Source: Deltaproteobacteria bacterium (GTDB lineage: Bacteria; Myxococcota_A; Polyangia; Polyangiales; Ga0077539). From it: a DNA stretch of 42,068 nt. The position numbers and the translations under genes are program-made. Location of the stretch: positions 1 through 42,068 of the forward strand of contig CANJUR010000037.1 in the NCBI GenBank assembly GCA_947477565.1. The letters are read 5' to 3'. The notes beneath the pieces are model-generated. The model saw nothing but the letters and a program-made list of their open reading frames with translations. It made no database searches and was not told the origin of the DNA. This document shows positions 1 to 8,126 of this stretch, piece after piece (within the stretch, counting starts at the first letter, position 1; every line of letters starts with the position of its first letter).

Positions 1-70
1 AAGTGGGGGCAGGGTGCAGAAATACCTATTACAGAAGCGTTTTGTCGCTCCGAACTCCCTGCCCCCACTT
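1..70. repeat. Hairpin-forming repeat at the left edge
   Basis: Bases 1-14 (AAGTGGGGGCAGGG) are the exact reverse complement of bases 57-70, so this stretch can fold with a 14-bp stem and a 42-nt loop. The same G-rich core occurs at the right edge of the window in inverted orientation. Seen directly; its function is unknown. Confidence 0.75.
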
Positions 71-235
71 GTGGGGGCGGGGCTGGGGGTGGGGGCTCGC
101 GAACCCCACCGGTCACTTCCGCCGTCAGGTACGAGCGGTGGCTTTCTCCACCCAATGGGAGCCTCCGACTTCGATCCAGCGGCGTTCTGCGCGCAAGCCC
201 AGTTCGCGACGGCGAGCGTCGTGCGACGGATCAGG
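44..235 (+). repeat. Left copy of the window-terminal inverted repeat
   Basis: From about base 44 to 190 the sequence matches the reverse complement of roughly 41925-42068 with only scattered mismatches. Weaker similarity continues to about 235. The repeat contains the G-rich hairpin core, a stretch of GGTGGGGTTC-type sequence, and the coding tail shared by the small genes at both ends of the window. This is a dispersed repeat; its presence at both edges suggests that an assembly contig stopped in repeats (inference). Confidence 0.8.
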
Positions 236-376
236 ATCGAACATCACATCCGCGCGCTGCGCTTTGAGGGCGGGTGCCTCGAACTCCCTCTCCAGGCAGC
301 CGTGCGCCGAGAGCATCAGGTCGAGAACATCTTTGGCGAACTGGTCGAAGCGTGAAGACACGGTGAACCCATACAA
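125..376 (-). pseudogene. Truncated repeat-family protein with repeat-encoded C-terminal tail
   Basis: An 83-residue reading frame begins MYGFTVSSRFDQFAKDVLDL and carries a motif of the form FDQFAKDVL...EFEAPALKAQRADVMFDPDPS. I associate this from memory with multicopy hypothetical proteins of about 200-300 residues in Polyangia (possibly Rpn/PD-(D/E)XK-like), but this is weak. The N-terminal 55 or so residues look genuine. The last 26 (RRWIEVGGSHWVEKATART) lie in the dispersed repeat and recur at the other end of the window, in the frame that ends at 41997. I infer that a repeat inserted into, or recombined with, a longer gene and truncated it. Expression of the short product is possible but unproven. 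Confidence 0.5.
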
Positions 377-435
377 AGCGCGCGCCGTGCCAGCGGAAAT
401 CTACGGGGAATACAGTGTGATAGGGCGTGGCGGCG

Positions 436-467
436 GGTGGCGGCGAGGTGGCGGCGAGGTGGCGGCG
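436..467. repeat. 11-bp tandem repeat in gene-free stretch 377-668
   Basis: The unit GGTGGCGGCGA occurs just under three times in tandem. Farther on, CGACGTCGGGGT is duplicated at 621-632 and 643-654. I see no credible gene between 377 and 668; frames here have the composition of chance open frames in GC-rich DNA. The 11-bp period is not a multiple of three, which fits non-coding sequence. Confidence 0.6.
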
Positions 468-668
468 CGAGCGACCACGGCGAGACGCGTCGGGTCAGCA
501 TGGGCGTCCCTGGTCCACTCGATAGCCGCTCCAACTCGCCCCGCGGGCGCAAGGATCGCTCATCGCTCGGGGACGGAGACAGCGCTCTTTGCAGCAACAC
601 AGACATGCAGCGACACACAGCGACGTCGGGGTCTGCACACCGCGACGTCGGGGTGTCAGCGAGGACGG

Positions 669-2006
669 TCAGCGAACCCGAACCCGCAGACCGGGGTCGC
701 GATTCGTCGGGAGCACCGCGGTCCACCCAGGGGGCAGCGCGGGGGGGGACCACTGGAAGAGCCAGGCCGCGTCGCGCGGGGCCATGTTGACGCAGCCGTG
801 TGAGCGTGGTCGCCCAAAGAGGTCGTGCCAGAACACCCCGTGCAAGCCCTGGTCTTCGTTGAAAAACATCACCCAGGGGACACGCGCCGCCGTGTACAGC
901 GCCGTCGCCGTCATGATCTCCGTGTCGCCCGCGTTGGACATGTCCGTCGTCGCCAGCTTCGACCACACCCGGTGCTCGCCGGGCTGCGTCGGGTGCTCGG
1001 CGCGGCCCGTCGAGACCAGCGTCGCGAACACCGGCGCACCGCCCTCCAACGCCACCAACGTCTGCTGCACGCGGTCAACGTCCACCCAGCGCTCGTGCGC
1101 TCCAAGGCCCGCCGGCGCGACACCAGGGTTCGGACGCATCAAAAGCGCAGTGCGCACCCAGCCCGCGTCGAGCCGCGCGAAGCGGATGCCCCGCAACGCG
1201 CGCTCCTCACGGACGTGCACCACCTCCCGGCGCGCGAAGCTCACCGCCGCACTGGGCGGACCGCTGTCCCGACGCGCCATCTCCAACGTCGGCCAGGCAC
1301 GGGTGTTCGCGCGGAAAAAACCCACCGCAGTGACCGCTTCGCCAGGCTCGTAGAAGATCCCGACTCGCTCGCTCGGGCGCGCAAAGGAGAGGTCGCGCAT
1401 GGACACCCAGCGCCCGCTCGCCGTGTGCACAAACGACGACCCCTCGATGCGCGCGGTGCCCACCACCGCGACGGACATCCCGCGCTCCAACTCCTCGGCC
1501 CAGTTCTCCTCGGCGACGTCTTCCATCCGGCGGTACGTGCGCACCCCCGCGTGCGTCGCAAACGCATACTGAAACGGCACCACCTCCCCGTCGCGCACCA
1601 CAGGCTGCCGCACCGCCGACGGGGCATCCGCGGTGAGCGTCGCGCCGTCGCCGCACACCCACGCTTCGACATCGATGCGAATCCACGCCGTGCGACACCC
1701 ACGGCCCTGCGTGGCTTCGTGCGCCGCAAGCCGCACGCCTCGAGCGAGGGTTCCCCGACGGGCAGACTCCACGTCCGGTCGCGAGCGCACCACCTCGCCC
1801 TCGCGCTCCACCCGCAGCGAACGCGCCGCAGCGGGGAGCACCGTGCCGTCTGCGCGGTCGTTCGTGGCCCGCAAGCCGAGCGCCTCGGCGACCACCGGCC
1901 CGCTCACCGGCGACCGCCGCGGCGGCACCTGCGTGTGACCCGCGCGCGCCCCGAACAACGTCAGCCCCGCGATCAATCCCCACTGCCCTCCCCGCCCGGT
2001 GCGCAT
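669..2006 (-). CDS. L,D-transpeptidase (YkuD domain) family protein
   Basis: A 445-residue protein with a short N-terminal hydrophobic stretch (residues 9-20, GLIAGLTLFGAR), probably an export signal. The C-terminal third carries the YkuD catalytic signature: H389 in HGVFWHD, then S402-H403-G404-C405 followed by VNM and an Asp, which is the His/Cys arrangement of L,D-transpeptidases. These enzymes form 3-3 peptidoglycan cross-links or attach proteins to peptidoglycan in the periplasm. The protein is longer than the minimal family; residues 40-300 form an uncharacterised region that may hold SH3-like or substrate-recognition domains. It is last of a same-strand block with murI, an M15 peptidase and a Ser/Thr kinase, 41 bp behind the kinase stop. 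The start is the first ATG after the frame opens and precedes the hydrophobic stretch. Confidence 0.85.
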   Translation of the reverse strand: MRTGRGGQWGLIAGLTLFGARAGHTQVPPRRSPVSGPVVAEALGLRATNDRADGTVLPAAARSLRVEREGEVVRSRPDVESARRGTLARGVRLAAHEATQGRGCRTAWIRIDVEAWVCGDGATLTADAPSAVRQPVVRDGEVVPFQYAFATHAGVRTYRRMEDVAEENWAEELERGMSVAVVGTARIEGSSFVHTASGRWVSMRDLSFARPSERVGIFYEPGEAVTAVGFFRANTRAWPTLEMARRDSGPPSAAVSFARREVVHVREERALRGIRFARLDAGWVRTALLMRPNPGVAPAGLGAHERWVDVDRVQQTLVALEGGAPVFATLVSTGRAEHPTQPGEHRVWSKLATTDMSNAGDTEIMTATALYTAARVPWVMFFNEDQGLHGVFWHDLFGRPRSHGCVNMAPRDAAWLFQWSPPALPPGWTAVLPTNRDPGLRVRVR

Positions 2007-2047
2007 AGGGAAGTGGGCCTAGCAGATCGCTTCCCAGGGCTCCAATT

Positions 2048-4000
2048 TCACTCCGTTGTCGACTGTACGCCCATCACCGCGAGCGCCGCCGCCAGAGGCA
2101 CCACCGCGTCGGCTCCGTCCCAGGCCACGGTCACGTCCACCGCCACGAAGGGCGACACGCCCACGGCCTCCAGCGCCCGCAGCGCGCGCTCGCGAGCCAG
2201 CGGCGGAACCTCCCGCATCGCCGTCGTCGCCACCACCGCAGCGAGCCACCAGACGTCCTCCGCGGGGCCCTCCTCGAGGTCGAGCACGGTCTGCAACTCG
2301 GGAGAACCATTGCGCGCCCAGATCAGAACCCGCTCGCGCGCCCCACGAAATGTCGTCACTCGCGCGAGCCGAGCCCCGCTGAAGGCGTCCTCCCACCCGG
2401 CCGCCGTACGAACGCGCTGCGACTCGTCGCGGTCTGTCGGCGGGGGCGGGACGGACGAGCGGCGATCCGTGCGCGGGGCAGGGCGCTCGAGAACAAGCTC
2501 GTCGGCGAGGTCCCACGGGAGCGCGGAGAGAAGCGCGCGCGCCTCGGTGGCGTCCTGCGGGCGATCGTCCTGCGACTTCGCCATCAGCTTCGCGATCGCC
2601 TCGTCGAACACCCCCGGCAGCCGCGGGCACCGCTCCGTCACCTTCGGAACCGCCTCCCCGAGGTGCTGCGCCATGTAGTCCGGCCCCGCAAACGGCGGCT
2701 GCCCGGTGAGCATCTCGAACACCACGCAACCCAACGCGTAGAGGTCCGTCGAGGCGCTCACGGCCGCGCCGGTCATCTGCTCCGGGGCCATGTACGGCAG
2801 CGACCCGATGAGCCCGCCGGTCACCGTCGCGCCGAGATCACCGAGATGCGCCGCGCCGAGGTCTCCCAGCCGCGCCTGCCCCGCCGCGTCGAAGAGCACG
2901 TTGCTCGGCTTCACATCGCGGTGCACCACCCCGTGCCGGTGCAGCGTCTCCAGGGCGTGCAACAACCGCAGCGTCACGTGCCCGACCTCCCGCAACGCCA
3001 TCACACCCACCCGGGCCGCGAGCGTCCCGCCGGGCATCCAGTCGAAGACAATCGTCGGCCCGTCGGGGTCGAGCGCGCGCATCCGCACCAGGCACGGATC
3101 GTCGAGCGTGCGAGCCATTTCCGCCTCGCGCAGGAAGCGCCCAAACGCCGCGCTTCGATCGTCGCTCACGGTCAGTACCTTCAGCGCCACAGAGTCCCCG
3201 GTCAGATCGTCGATGGCCTCCAGCACCCGCCCGGTCGCGCCAGATCCGGCCTCGCGCAGCACGCGGTAACGCCCCGCATATCGCTTCGCCGCACCCTCCG
3301 CGCGCGGGAGATGCTCCGCGTACGCCTCCGGATCGGCGGGCCACTTCATGTCGCGATCGCGCAGCCGGGCGATCCAGTACCGCGACGCGTGCATGTACCC
3401 GAGACGCAGCATTCCCGCGGCGAGCTTCGCCATCACCGCGTCGCTCGCCTCGACCTTCGCCGCCGCCTGCAGCGCTCGCACGGCGCCCTCGTCGTCGCCC
3501 TGGCGCGCCCGCAGTTCGCCCAACCGCAGCGCCGCGGCGGCGTCGTCCGGGGTCTGCGCCAGGTGCTGCTCCCATGCCCGCGCAGCGCGGCCCGGATCGT
3601 TGGCGCGCTCGAAGCACGGCGCCGCTCGCGCGTACTCCCCACGGGCATACCAGGTCTCCGCGGCCTCCTCCGGGCGCGTCTCCTCGAGCAGCCGCGCGGC
3701 CACGTCGTCGCGCCTCGCCAACCGCGCATGCGCCACCGCCTCCGGCACGCGCGCAGGGTCGCTCGCCACCCGCGCACAGATCGCCTCGAGCACCTGCTCG
3801 TCGGCAGCCTGGAGCGCGATGTCCATCGCGAGACGCCACTCGTTGCCCTCCACCGCAGCCACCACCGCGTCGGCCACGCGACCGAGGGACGACAGCAACT
3901 CCGCCGCACGACGCCACTGTTTTCGGGTGACCGCGAGCGCCGCGGCCTGGTCGATTTCGGCCCGCGCGACGAGCGCCTCGACCTCTACGTCAACCGCCAC
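2048..4000 (-). CDS. Serine/threonine protein kinase with N-terminal TPR-like helical region
   Basis: A cytoplasmic Hanks-type kinase of about 650 residues. Numbered from the GTG at 4000, residues 1-235 are Ala-rich helical repeats (TPR-like, e.g. WYARGEYARAAPCFERAND). The kinase domain spans about 240-490: glycine loop GSGATGRVLEA, Lys274 in VALKVL, catalytic HRDVKPSN (Asp362), metal-binding GDLGAA (Asp380, DLG in place of DFG) and APEQ near 405. A further 150-residue C-terminal region is unrecognised. I chose the GTG start because it overlaps the end of the M15 gene by only 11 bp. An in-frame ATG at 4081 would overlap it by 92 bp and add Pro/Arg-rich sequence. Its place inside a peptidoglycan gene block suggests a role in cell-wall control (inference). 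Confidence 0.85.
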   Translation of the reverse strand: MAVDVEVEALVARAEIDQAAALAVTRKQWRRAAELLSSLGRVADAVVAAVEGNEWRLAMDIALQAADEQVLEAICARVASDPARVPEAVAHARLARRDDVAARLLEETRPEEAAETWYARGEYARAAPCFERANDPGRAARAWEQHLAQTPDDAAAALRLGELRARQGDDEGAVRALQAAAKVEASDAVMAKLAAGMLRLGYMHASRYWIARLRDRDMKWPADPEAYAEHLPRAEGAAKRYAGRYRVLREAGSGATGRVLEAIDDLTGDSVALKVLTVSDDRSAAFGRFLREAEMARTLDDPCLVRMRALDPDGPTIVFDWMPGGTLAARVGVMALREVGHVTLRLLHALETLHRHGVVHRDVKPSNVLFDAAGQARLGDLGAAHLGDLGATVTGGLIGSLPYMAPEQMTGAAVSASTDLYALGCVVFEMLTGQPPFAGPDYMAQHLGEAVPKVTERCPRLPGVFDEAIAKLMAKSQDDRPQDATEARALLSALPWDLADELVLERPAPRTDRRSSVPPPPTDRDESQRVRTAAGWEDAFSGARLARVTTFRGARERVLIWARNGSPELQTVLDLEEGPAEDVWWLAAVVATTAMREVPPLARERALRALEAVGVSPFVAVDVTVAWDGADAVVPLAAALAVMGVQSTTE

Positions 4001-4814
4001 TCGGGGTGACCTGCGGCGAGGCGGGCTGTTGTTCGTCGCTCTCGTCGTCGGCCTCGGGGGAGTCTGGGGGTGCGGGCGCATCGGTGCCGCCGAGGGGCGT
4101 CACGCCGAGCGCGCGGGCGCGGGCGTCGGACTGCTGCGCGATCGTCCCATGGACCTCCTGCATCCCGCCGCCGCGCCGCCGCCGGGAGCGACGCCGGGAG
4201 GTGCGACCAGGGGAGCTGCGATCGACCCAGAAATAGCTGTGCGTCCGCACATCCACGTGGACAAACCCACTCACCGGATACACGCCCACCCCGAGGAACC
4301 CAATGCTGCGCGCAAACGTAGCCACCTCCTCGTCGCTCACGCCCGGGAGCACGAGATCGACGGCGCGCCCGAGGGCGTGGTTGCTGCCGCGGGACTCGGC
4401 GCGAAACCCGGACACCACGTTGACCTGGCCCACCTCGAAGTGGCGCGCGATCTGGAAGACGACATCGATGAGCCGACGATCGATGGGGGCGTGCGTGCCG
4501 GTGTGACGGTCGCCGAGGACGCGCGCTACCTCCGCGCGGGCGGCGTCGTCGAAGCCACCGTCCTGGTGCTCAGGGGTCAGCTCGACGGAGCCCATGCCGT
4601 TGAGAGACGAGAGCCGCAGTACGAAGCGCCCGTCGCTCGTGAAGCGCCCAGCAGGAACCGCCGCCGCGTTGTGCCAGCGCTGGTTGATGGCGCGGTAGTT
4701 GGAAAGACTGATGCGAGGCCGCGCCGAAGGGTGATGGCGCGCCTGCGCGAAGAGCGAGACCGGCAGCAGCAGACCGACGAGCAGCGTGAAGAGGGCTGTA
4801 GGGCGGCGGTCCAT
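3990..4814 (-). CDS. M15-family (DUF882/YcbK-like) peptidoglycan peptidase, exported
   Basis: A 274-residue protein with a clear signal peptide (MDRRPTALFTLLVGLLLPVSLFAQA). The domain at about 100-190 carries the M15_3/DUF882 zinc signature: SGFRAESRGSNHALGRAVD (His146, Asp153) and FVHVDVR (His186). This fold is used by D,D- and L,D-carboxypeptidase-like enzymes acting on peptidoglycan in the periplasm. After residue 200 comes a basic Arg/Ser stretch, then an acidic Pro/Asp/Glu tail, unusual for the family. The ATG at 4814 follows a GAGGAAT-type ribosome site. The 97 bp to murI are AT-rich for this genome and hold a TTAC-N8-GTAA palindrome. The frame stays open upstream into murI, but only as a shadow frame. 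Confidence 0.85.
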   Translation of the reverse strand: MDRRPTALFTLLVGLLLPVSLFAQARHHPSARPRISLSNYRAINQRWHNAAAVPAGRFTSDGRFVLRLSSLNGMGSVELTPEHQDGGFDDAARAEVARVLGDRHTGTHAPIDRRLIDVVFQIARHFEVGQVNVVSGFRAESRGSNHALGRAVDLVLPGVSDEEVATFARSIGFLGVGVYPVSGFVHVDVRTHSYFWVDRSSPGRTSRRRSRRRRGGGMQEVHGTIAQQSDARARALGVTPLGGTDAPAPPDSPEADDESDEQQPASPQVTPSGG

Positions 4815-4863
4815 CAGCACGGGAGATTCCTCGATGAAAGGTGCCCGCGCAAGGGGCGGAATA

Positions 4864-4879
4864 TTACAATGGAATGTAA
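4864..4879. promoter_or_regulatory. TTAC-N8-GTAA palindrome upstream of the M15 peptidase gene
   Basis: TTACAATGGAATGTAA lies 50 bp upstream of the peptidase start, in an AT-rich patch between that gene and murI. Its arms TTACA/TGTAA are a perfect 5-bp dyad. It is one of four perfect TTAC-N8-GTAA sites in the window. A regulator-binding site is inferred from position and recurrence only. Confidence 0.4.
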
Positions 4880-4911
4880 AGTGATGGCGACGGGTCGGTG
4901 GAGCACCGGGC

Positions 4912-5766
4912 TCAGAGGTCGATCTGCTCGACCTCGGTGACGGGGTGCCCGAGGAAGCGCGAGGCCACGTCGGCGAAGCTCTGCGGCCGGTCGGTGACCA
5001 GCATGCGCAGTCGGCCCTCGCGCACGGACGCCGCGCCCAGCGAGCGCGTCGCGAGGAAGTCGCGTAGCTCTTCCGCAGTGGCCTCGGCGCTGTCCACCAC
5101 CGAGGCGTCGTCGCCGAGCACCCGGCGGGACTCGACGGCGATGAGGTCGCGCAGCACGGGGTAGTGCGTACACCCGAGCACCACCACGTCCACGTCGCAC
5201 GCCGCGAGCGTCTCCAGGTAGCGCGCCACCGCCAACCGGGGCACCTCCCCGTCGAGCCACCCCTCCTCCACCAACGGGACGAGCAGCGGCGCCGAGCGGC
5301 CGAAGACCTCCGTGCGCGACGAACGCGACGCGATGGCCCGGGGATAGGCGCCGGAAGCGATGGTTCCGGCGGTGGCGAGCACCCCGACGCGGTGGCGGCG
5401 CGTGGCGGCAACCGCAGCACCGGCACCGGGCTCGATGACCCCGAGCACAGGGAGGTCAAGCTCGACGCGCAGCATGTCGAGGGCGACGGCGCTGACGGTA
5501 TTGCACGCCACCACCAGCAGCTTGATGCCCCGCGACACCAGCGCCCGAGCGCAGGCCCGGGAGTAGCGTAAGACGGTCTGCGCGGAGCGGGTTCCGTAGG
5601 GCACGCGGGCGGTGTCGCCCAGGTAGAGGATGTCCTCCTGCGGACACATTCGACGAATCTGTCGGACCACCGTGAGCCCACCGAGACCGGAGTCGAAGAC
5701 GCCGATCGGGAGCGCGCGGCGAGGGTCGCTGGCCTCGTCTCTCAAGAGACCCACCGCGCGGCGCAA
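4912..5766 (-). CDS. murI: Glutamate racemase
   Basis: Interconverts L- and D-glutamate in the cytoplasm to supply D-Glu for peptidoglycan stem peptides. The 284-residue length fits the family. Diagnostic motifs are present: IGVFDSGLGGLTVV (Asp25-Ser26), YLGDTARVPYGTRS, the first catalytic cysteine in ACNT (Cys88), and the second in VLGCTHYP (Cys199, with His201). The N-terminus is about 17 residues longer than the minimal enzyme, so a slightly later start is possible, but no better in-frame ATG was found. It is the first gene of the minus-strand cell-wall block (peptidase, kinase, L,D-transpeptidase downstream). Confidence 0.95.
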   Translation of the reverse strand: MRRAVGLLRDEASDPRRALPIGVFDSGLGGLTVVRQIRRMCPQEDILYLGDTARVPYGTRSAQTVLRYSRACARALVSRGIKLLVVACNTVSAVALDMLRVELDLPVLGVIEPGAGAAVAATRRHRVGVLATAGTIASGAYPRAIASRSSRTEVFGRSAPLLVPLVEEGWLDGEVPRLAVARYLETLAACDVDVVVLGCTHYPVLRDLIAVESRRVLGDDASVVDSAEATAEELRDFLATRSLGAASVREGRLRMLVTDRPQSFADVASRFLGHPVTEVEQIDL

Positions 5767-5879
5767 AGGGTGACGACGACGGGTGCGCTGGGCCTGACGA
5801 TCACTGGGCTGGCTCCGGGGAAAATAGGGTGACGAACGAGTGAAAGGTACCGCAGCGCCAAGGTGCGACGGAAGGGCGG

Positions 5880-6168
5880 CGTGCGGGTCCGGGCGCGACG
5901 GTCCACTGATCGGAGACGATGCGGACGTCCACGAGGTCGATGGTTCGGTCGCAGCGCGCGGCCAACCGCGGGTCGTGCGTCACGATCAGAAACACCACCC
6001 CGGGCTACCGGTTGAAGTCCCGCATCCCCTCGAAGATCGGTCGGCGGTCTTCGTGTCGAGGTTGCCCCCGGGCTCGTTCGCCACCACCTACGGCGGACCA
6101 GGCGCGAGCGCCCGCGCGATGCCCACCCGCTGCTGTTGCCCGCCGGAAATCGCGTTGGGGCGCTTATC
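5880..6168 (-). pseudogene. Remnant of a LolD/MacB-type ABC transporter ATPase
   Basis: Reading the minus strand from 6168, one frame gives the ABC signature [16 protein letters not shown], an in-frame stop, and a corrupted Walker B/D-loop [14 protein letters not shown] (family form LLADEPTGNLD). After a frameshift comes the H-loop region [20 protein letters not shown] followed by LVDVRIVSD. The order matches the C-terminal half of LolD/MacB-type ATPases. The Walker A half is missing, and the remnant starts 7 bp downstream of the PAS-STAS stop codon, so a rearrangement joined them. The stop, the frameshift and the Asp-to-Asn change in Walker B make it inactive. Confidence 0.8.
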
Positions 6169-6174
6169 CCCGGC

Positions 6175-7335
6175 TCACGACGCGGCGGCGACCGGCCCGC
6201 GGCGAGACTCGATCAGCCCGCGCAGCGCCGACTTGATCGTCGATGTGGTCTGCACGCTTCCCAGATCGATGCCGAGTTCGACCATGGTCTGCGCGATCGC
6301 CGGCGAGACGCCCGTCAGAATCGCACGGCACCCCAGCAGCGCCGCCGCCTTCGCAACCTTGATCAGGTGACTCGCGACCGCCGTGTCGACGACGGTGACG
6401 CCGGTGATGTCGAGCACGAGGGTGGCCGCCCGGTGCTTGACGATGCTCGACAGCGCGCGGTTCATGACTTCGGTCGATCGCTTCGAGTCGATCACGCCAA
6501 CAATGGGGGCGAGCAACACGCCGTCCCACACCTCGGTGACCGGCGTCGACATCTCGAGGCGCTCGCGGCTGAGGGCTTCGACATTCTCGGTGATGTCGGA
6601 GGCGAACTTCACGACCTTTACGAGCTTGCCGTCGGCGTCGAAGATTGGATTGTACGACGCGTGCAGCCACACGGCCCTGCCATCGCTCGCGACGCGCCGG
6701 AACTCTCCCGCGACGAACTCGCCTTGCCGCAACTTCTGCCAGAACGCTGCGTAGGATGCCGACTGCGCGACGCCAGGGGGACACAGCACCTGGTGCGGCT
6801 TGCCCTGCAGATCGGCCAGCGAATACCCGAAGATTTGCAGAAAGTTGGGGTTCGCGGTCAGGATTTTCCCGTCGAGACTGAACTCCACGACCGCTTGCGA
6901 GCGGTCGATCGCCTCAATCTTGCTGCGCGCCTCGGCGGACAGCTTCCTGGATGCCGTGACGTCGATCGCGGACTTCATCACGCTGGTCGGCGCGCCGTCG
7001 GCGCCGAGAATCGGATGATAGGATGCCTGGAGCCAGATCTCGCGACCGTCCTTGCCGATACGCTTGTACTCCGCAGAGAACGCCTCGCCCGCGCGCAGGC
7101 GGTTCCAGAACGCCTCGTACTCCGCCGACTCGGCGAACGACGCGACGCACAGCATCCGGTGGTGCTTACCCAGCAACTCTTCGCGCTCGAAGCCGAACAG
7201 CTTGAGGAAGTTTGCGTTTGCGTCGATTACCGTACCGCCAAGATCGAACCGGATGATCGCCTGCTCGCGATCGATCGCGCCCCACGCCGCAAGCAAGAGA
7301 GATGTGCTGCTGTCCGTGGAATCGACGTTCTTCAT
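6175..7335 (-). CDS. RsbR-like PAS-PAS-STAS sensor protein
   Basis: A 386-residue cytoplasmic protein with two tandem PAS domains (about 15-130 and 138-250). Both carry the N-F-L-x-x-F-G and G-K-x-H-x-x-L-C signatures of PAS domains in BdlA/Aer-like chemoreceptors. A C-terminal STAS domain (about 268-380) follows. The STAS part is of the RsbR type: [16 protein letters not shown] and [16 protein letters not shown] keep the two threonines (Thr318, Thr350) that correspond to those phosphorylated by RsbT in Bacillus stressosomes. In RsbR the N-terminal domain is globin-like; here tandem PAS takes its place. No RsbS or RsbT gene is adjacent. GGAGCAC precedes the ATG. A redox, oxygen or ligand-sensing stressosome component is likely by family, not shown. 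Confidence 0.88.
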   Translation of the reverse strand: MKNVDSTDSSTSLLLAAWGAIDREQAIIRFDLGGTVIDANANFLKLFGFEREELLGKHHRMLCVASFAESAEYEAFWNRLRAGEAFSAEYKRIGKDGREIWLQASYHPILGADGAPTSVMKSAIDVTASRKLSAEARSKIEAIDRSQAVVEFSLDGKILTANPNFLQIFGYSLADLQGKPHQVLCPPGVAQSASYAAFWQKLRQGEFVAGEFRRVASDGRAVWLHASYNPIFDADGKLVKVVKFASDITENVEALSRERLEMSTPVTEVWDGVLLAPIVGVIDSKRSTEVMNRALSSIVKHRAATLVLDITGVTVVDTAVASHLIKVAKAAALLGCRAILTGVSPAIAQTMVELGIDLGSVQTTSTIKSALRGLIESRRGPVAAAS

Positions 7336-7410
7336 GAGTGCTCCTGCGACAAGCCGAAAATGAGCATCGCTGAGGACACCCTCTCACGTTCGCTCGCTGC
7401 GATGTGCGCC

Positions 7411-7534
7411 ATCGCTGTCAGCTTTCAGAAACCCGCTCTCCTCCCGGGATGATGGTTGAGCTCATGTTCGAGGTTCGGGGGGGTGTGTTTCCGCTCGCAG
7501 CACCGGCCTCAGGCTGAAGCAAAGGGGCGAAGCC
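7411..7534 (+). repeat. Dispersed repeat copy (with 8261 and 41183 copies)
   Basis: GCTGTCAGCTTTCAGAAACC at 7414 matches GCTGTCAGCATTCAGAAGCC at 41211, and CACCGGCCTCAGGCTGAAGC at 7501 matches CACCGCCCTCAGGTTGAAGC at 41323. The two blocks lie in the same order in both places. The gap 7336-7595 holds no gene I can support; short frames here lie in the repeat. Confidence 0.65.
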
Positions 7535-7595
7535 TCTGGATGAAGGCACGAGCGCCGACGGCGAAAACCTCATTGCCCGAATGGTCATTTCCCAA

Positions 7596-8126
7596 TCACG
7601 GACAGGGAAGGCAGCCGAAGATGGGGATATTGCACCCACACGACGTCGCAATCAGAATCGCAATACAACACGGAGCAAACGTCCCATTGCCCTGACAGGT
7701 GCGATTGCCCGCTAGCGCCGTGCAAACCAGCGTCGGCCTCGCGTCCACCGGTCCCGTATCCACCACCCCGGTATCCAATGGTCCCGTGTCGATCACACCG
7801 CTGTCTCGCAGCCCAGTGTCGATCATACCGCTGTCGATGGTCCCGGTGTCCGGCGCGCCTGCGTCCATCGTTCCGCTGTCGATGACGCCGTTGTCCGTGG
7901 GCACTCCGCTGTCCAACTCGCTGCCCACGTCGTCGCCAACCACGGCGTCGGGCCCCTCGCCAGTGTCCTCGCCTGTCTTCCCGGTGTCCTCGGGGGGCTG
8001 CTTCTCGACATCGTTGTCGAAGATCCCATTCGCGTCAGGGTCGGCGTCTTGTCCGGTCGCACAACCGATTGCGATCACCCCACCGAGAGCCAACGTGCCG
8101 ATGCACCAACCACGTCGATTCTCCAT
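7596..8126 (-). CDS. Small Asp/Thr/Gly-rich lipoprotein
   Basis: A 176-residue protein with an export signal and lipobox-like end (GVIAIGC), then an acidic low-complexity linker (about 25-130) built of DTG, DSG and IDTG units, and a short Cys-rich C-terminus with six cysteines (TCQGNGTFAPCC...SCGCNIPIFGCLPCP). It is predicted to be membrane-anchored and to display a small disulfide-bonded module on a flexible stalk. The cysteine pattern belongs to no domain I recognise. The DNA of the linker is a decayed tandem array of 15-18-bp units (7735-7910). A similar architecture appears in the Kazal lipoprotein at 15733. Confidence 0.75.
   Translation of the reverse strand: MENRRGWCIGTLALGGVIAIGCATGQDADPDANGIFDNDVEKQPPEDTGKTGEDTGEGPDAVVGDDVGSELDSGVPTDNGVIDSGTMDAGAPDTGTIDSGMIDTGLRDSGVIDTGPLDTGVVDTGPVDARPTLVCTALAGNRTCQGNGTFAPCCIAILIATSCGCNIPIFGCLPCP

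Noticed and set aside
3..803. Long plus-strand open frame at the left end
   Set aside because: It runs through the repeat and gene-free DNA, is very rich in Arg/Ser/Gly/Thr, and has no family features. It is a typical chance frame in GC-rich DNA.
825..2678. 617-residue plus-strand frame opposite the L,D-transpeptidase and kinase
   Set aside because: It is Arg/His-rich with no motifs, while the opposite strand encodes clear YkuD and kinase signatures.
3990..5681. 563-residue minus-strand frame joining the M15 peptidase to sequence inside murI
   Set aside because: Only the last 274 residues, from the signal peptide onward, are protein-like. The upstream part is a shadow frame of murI.
7418..7651. 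77-residue minus-strand frame near the dispersed repeat
   Set aside because: It lies inside the repeat copy and has no recognisable features.
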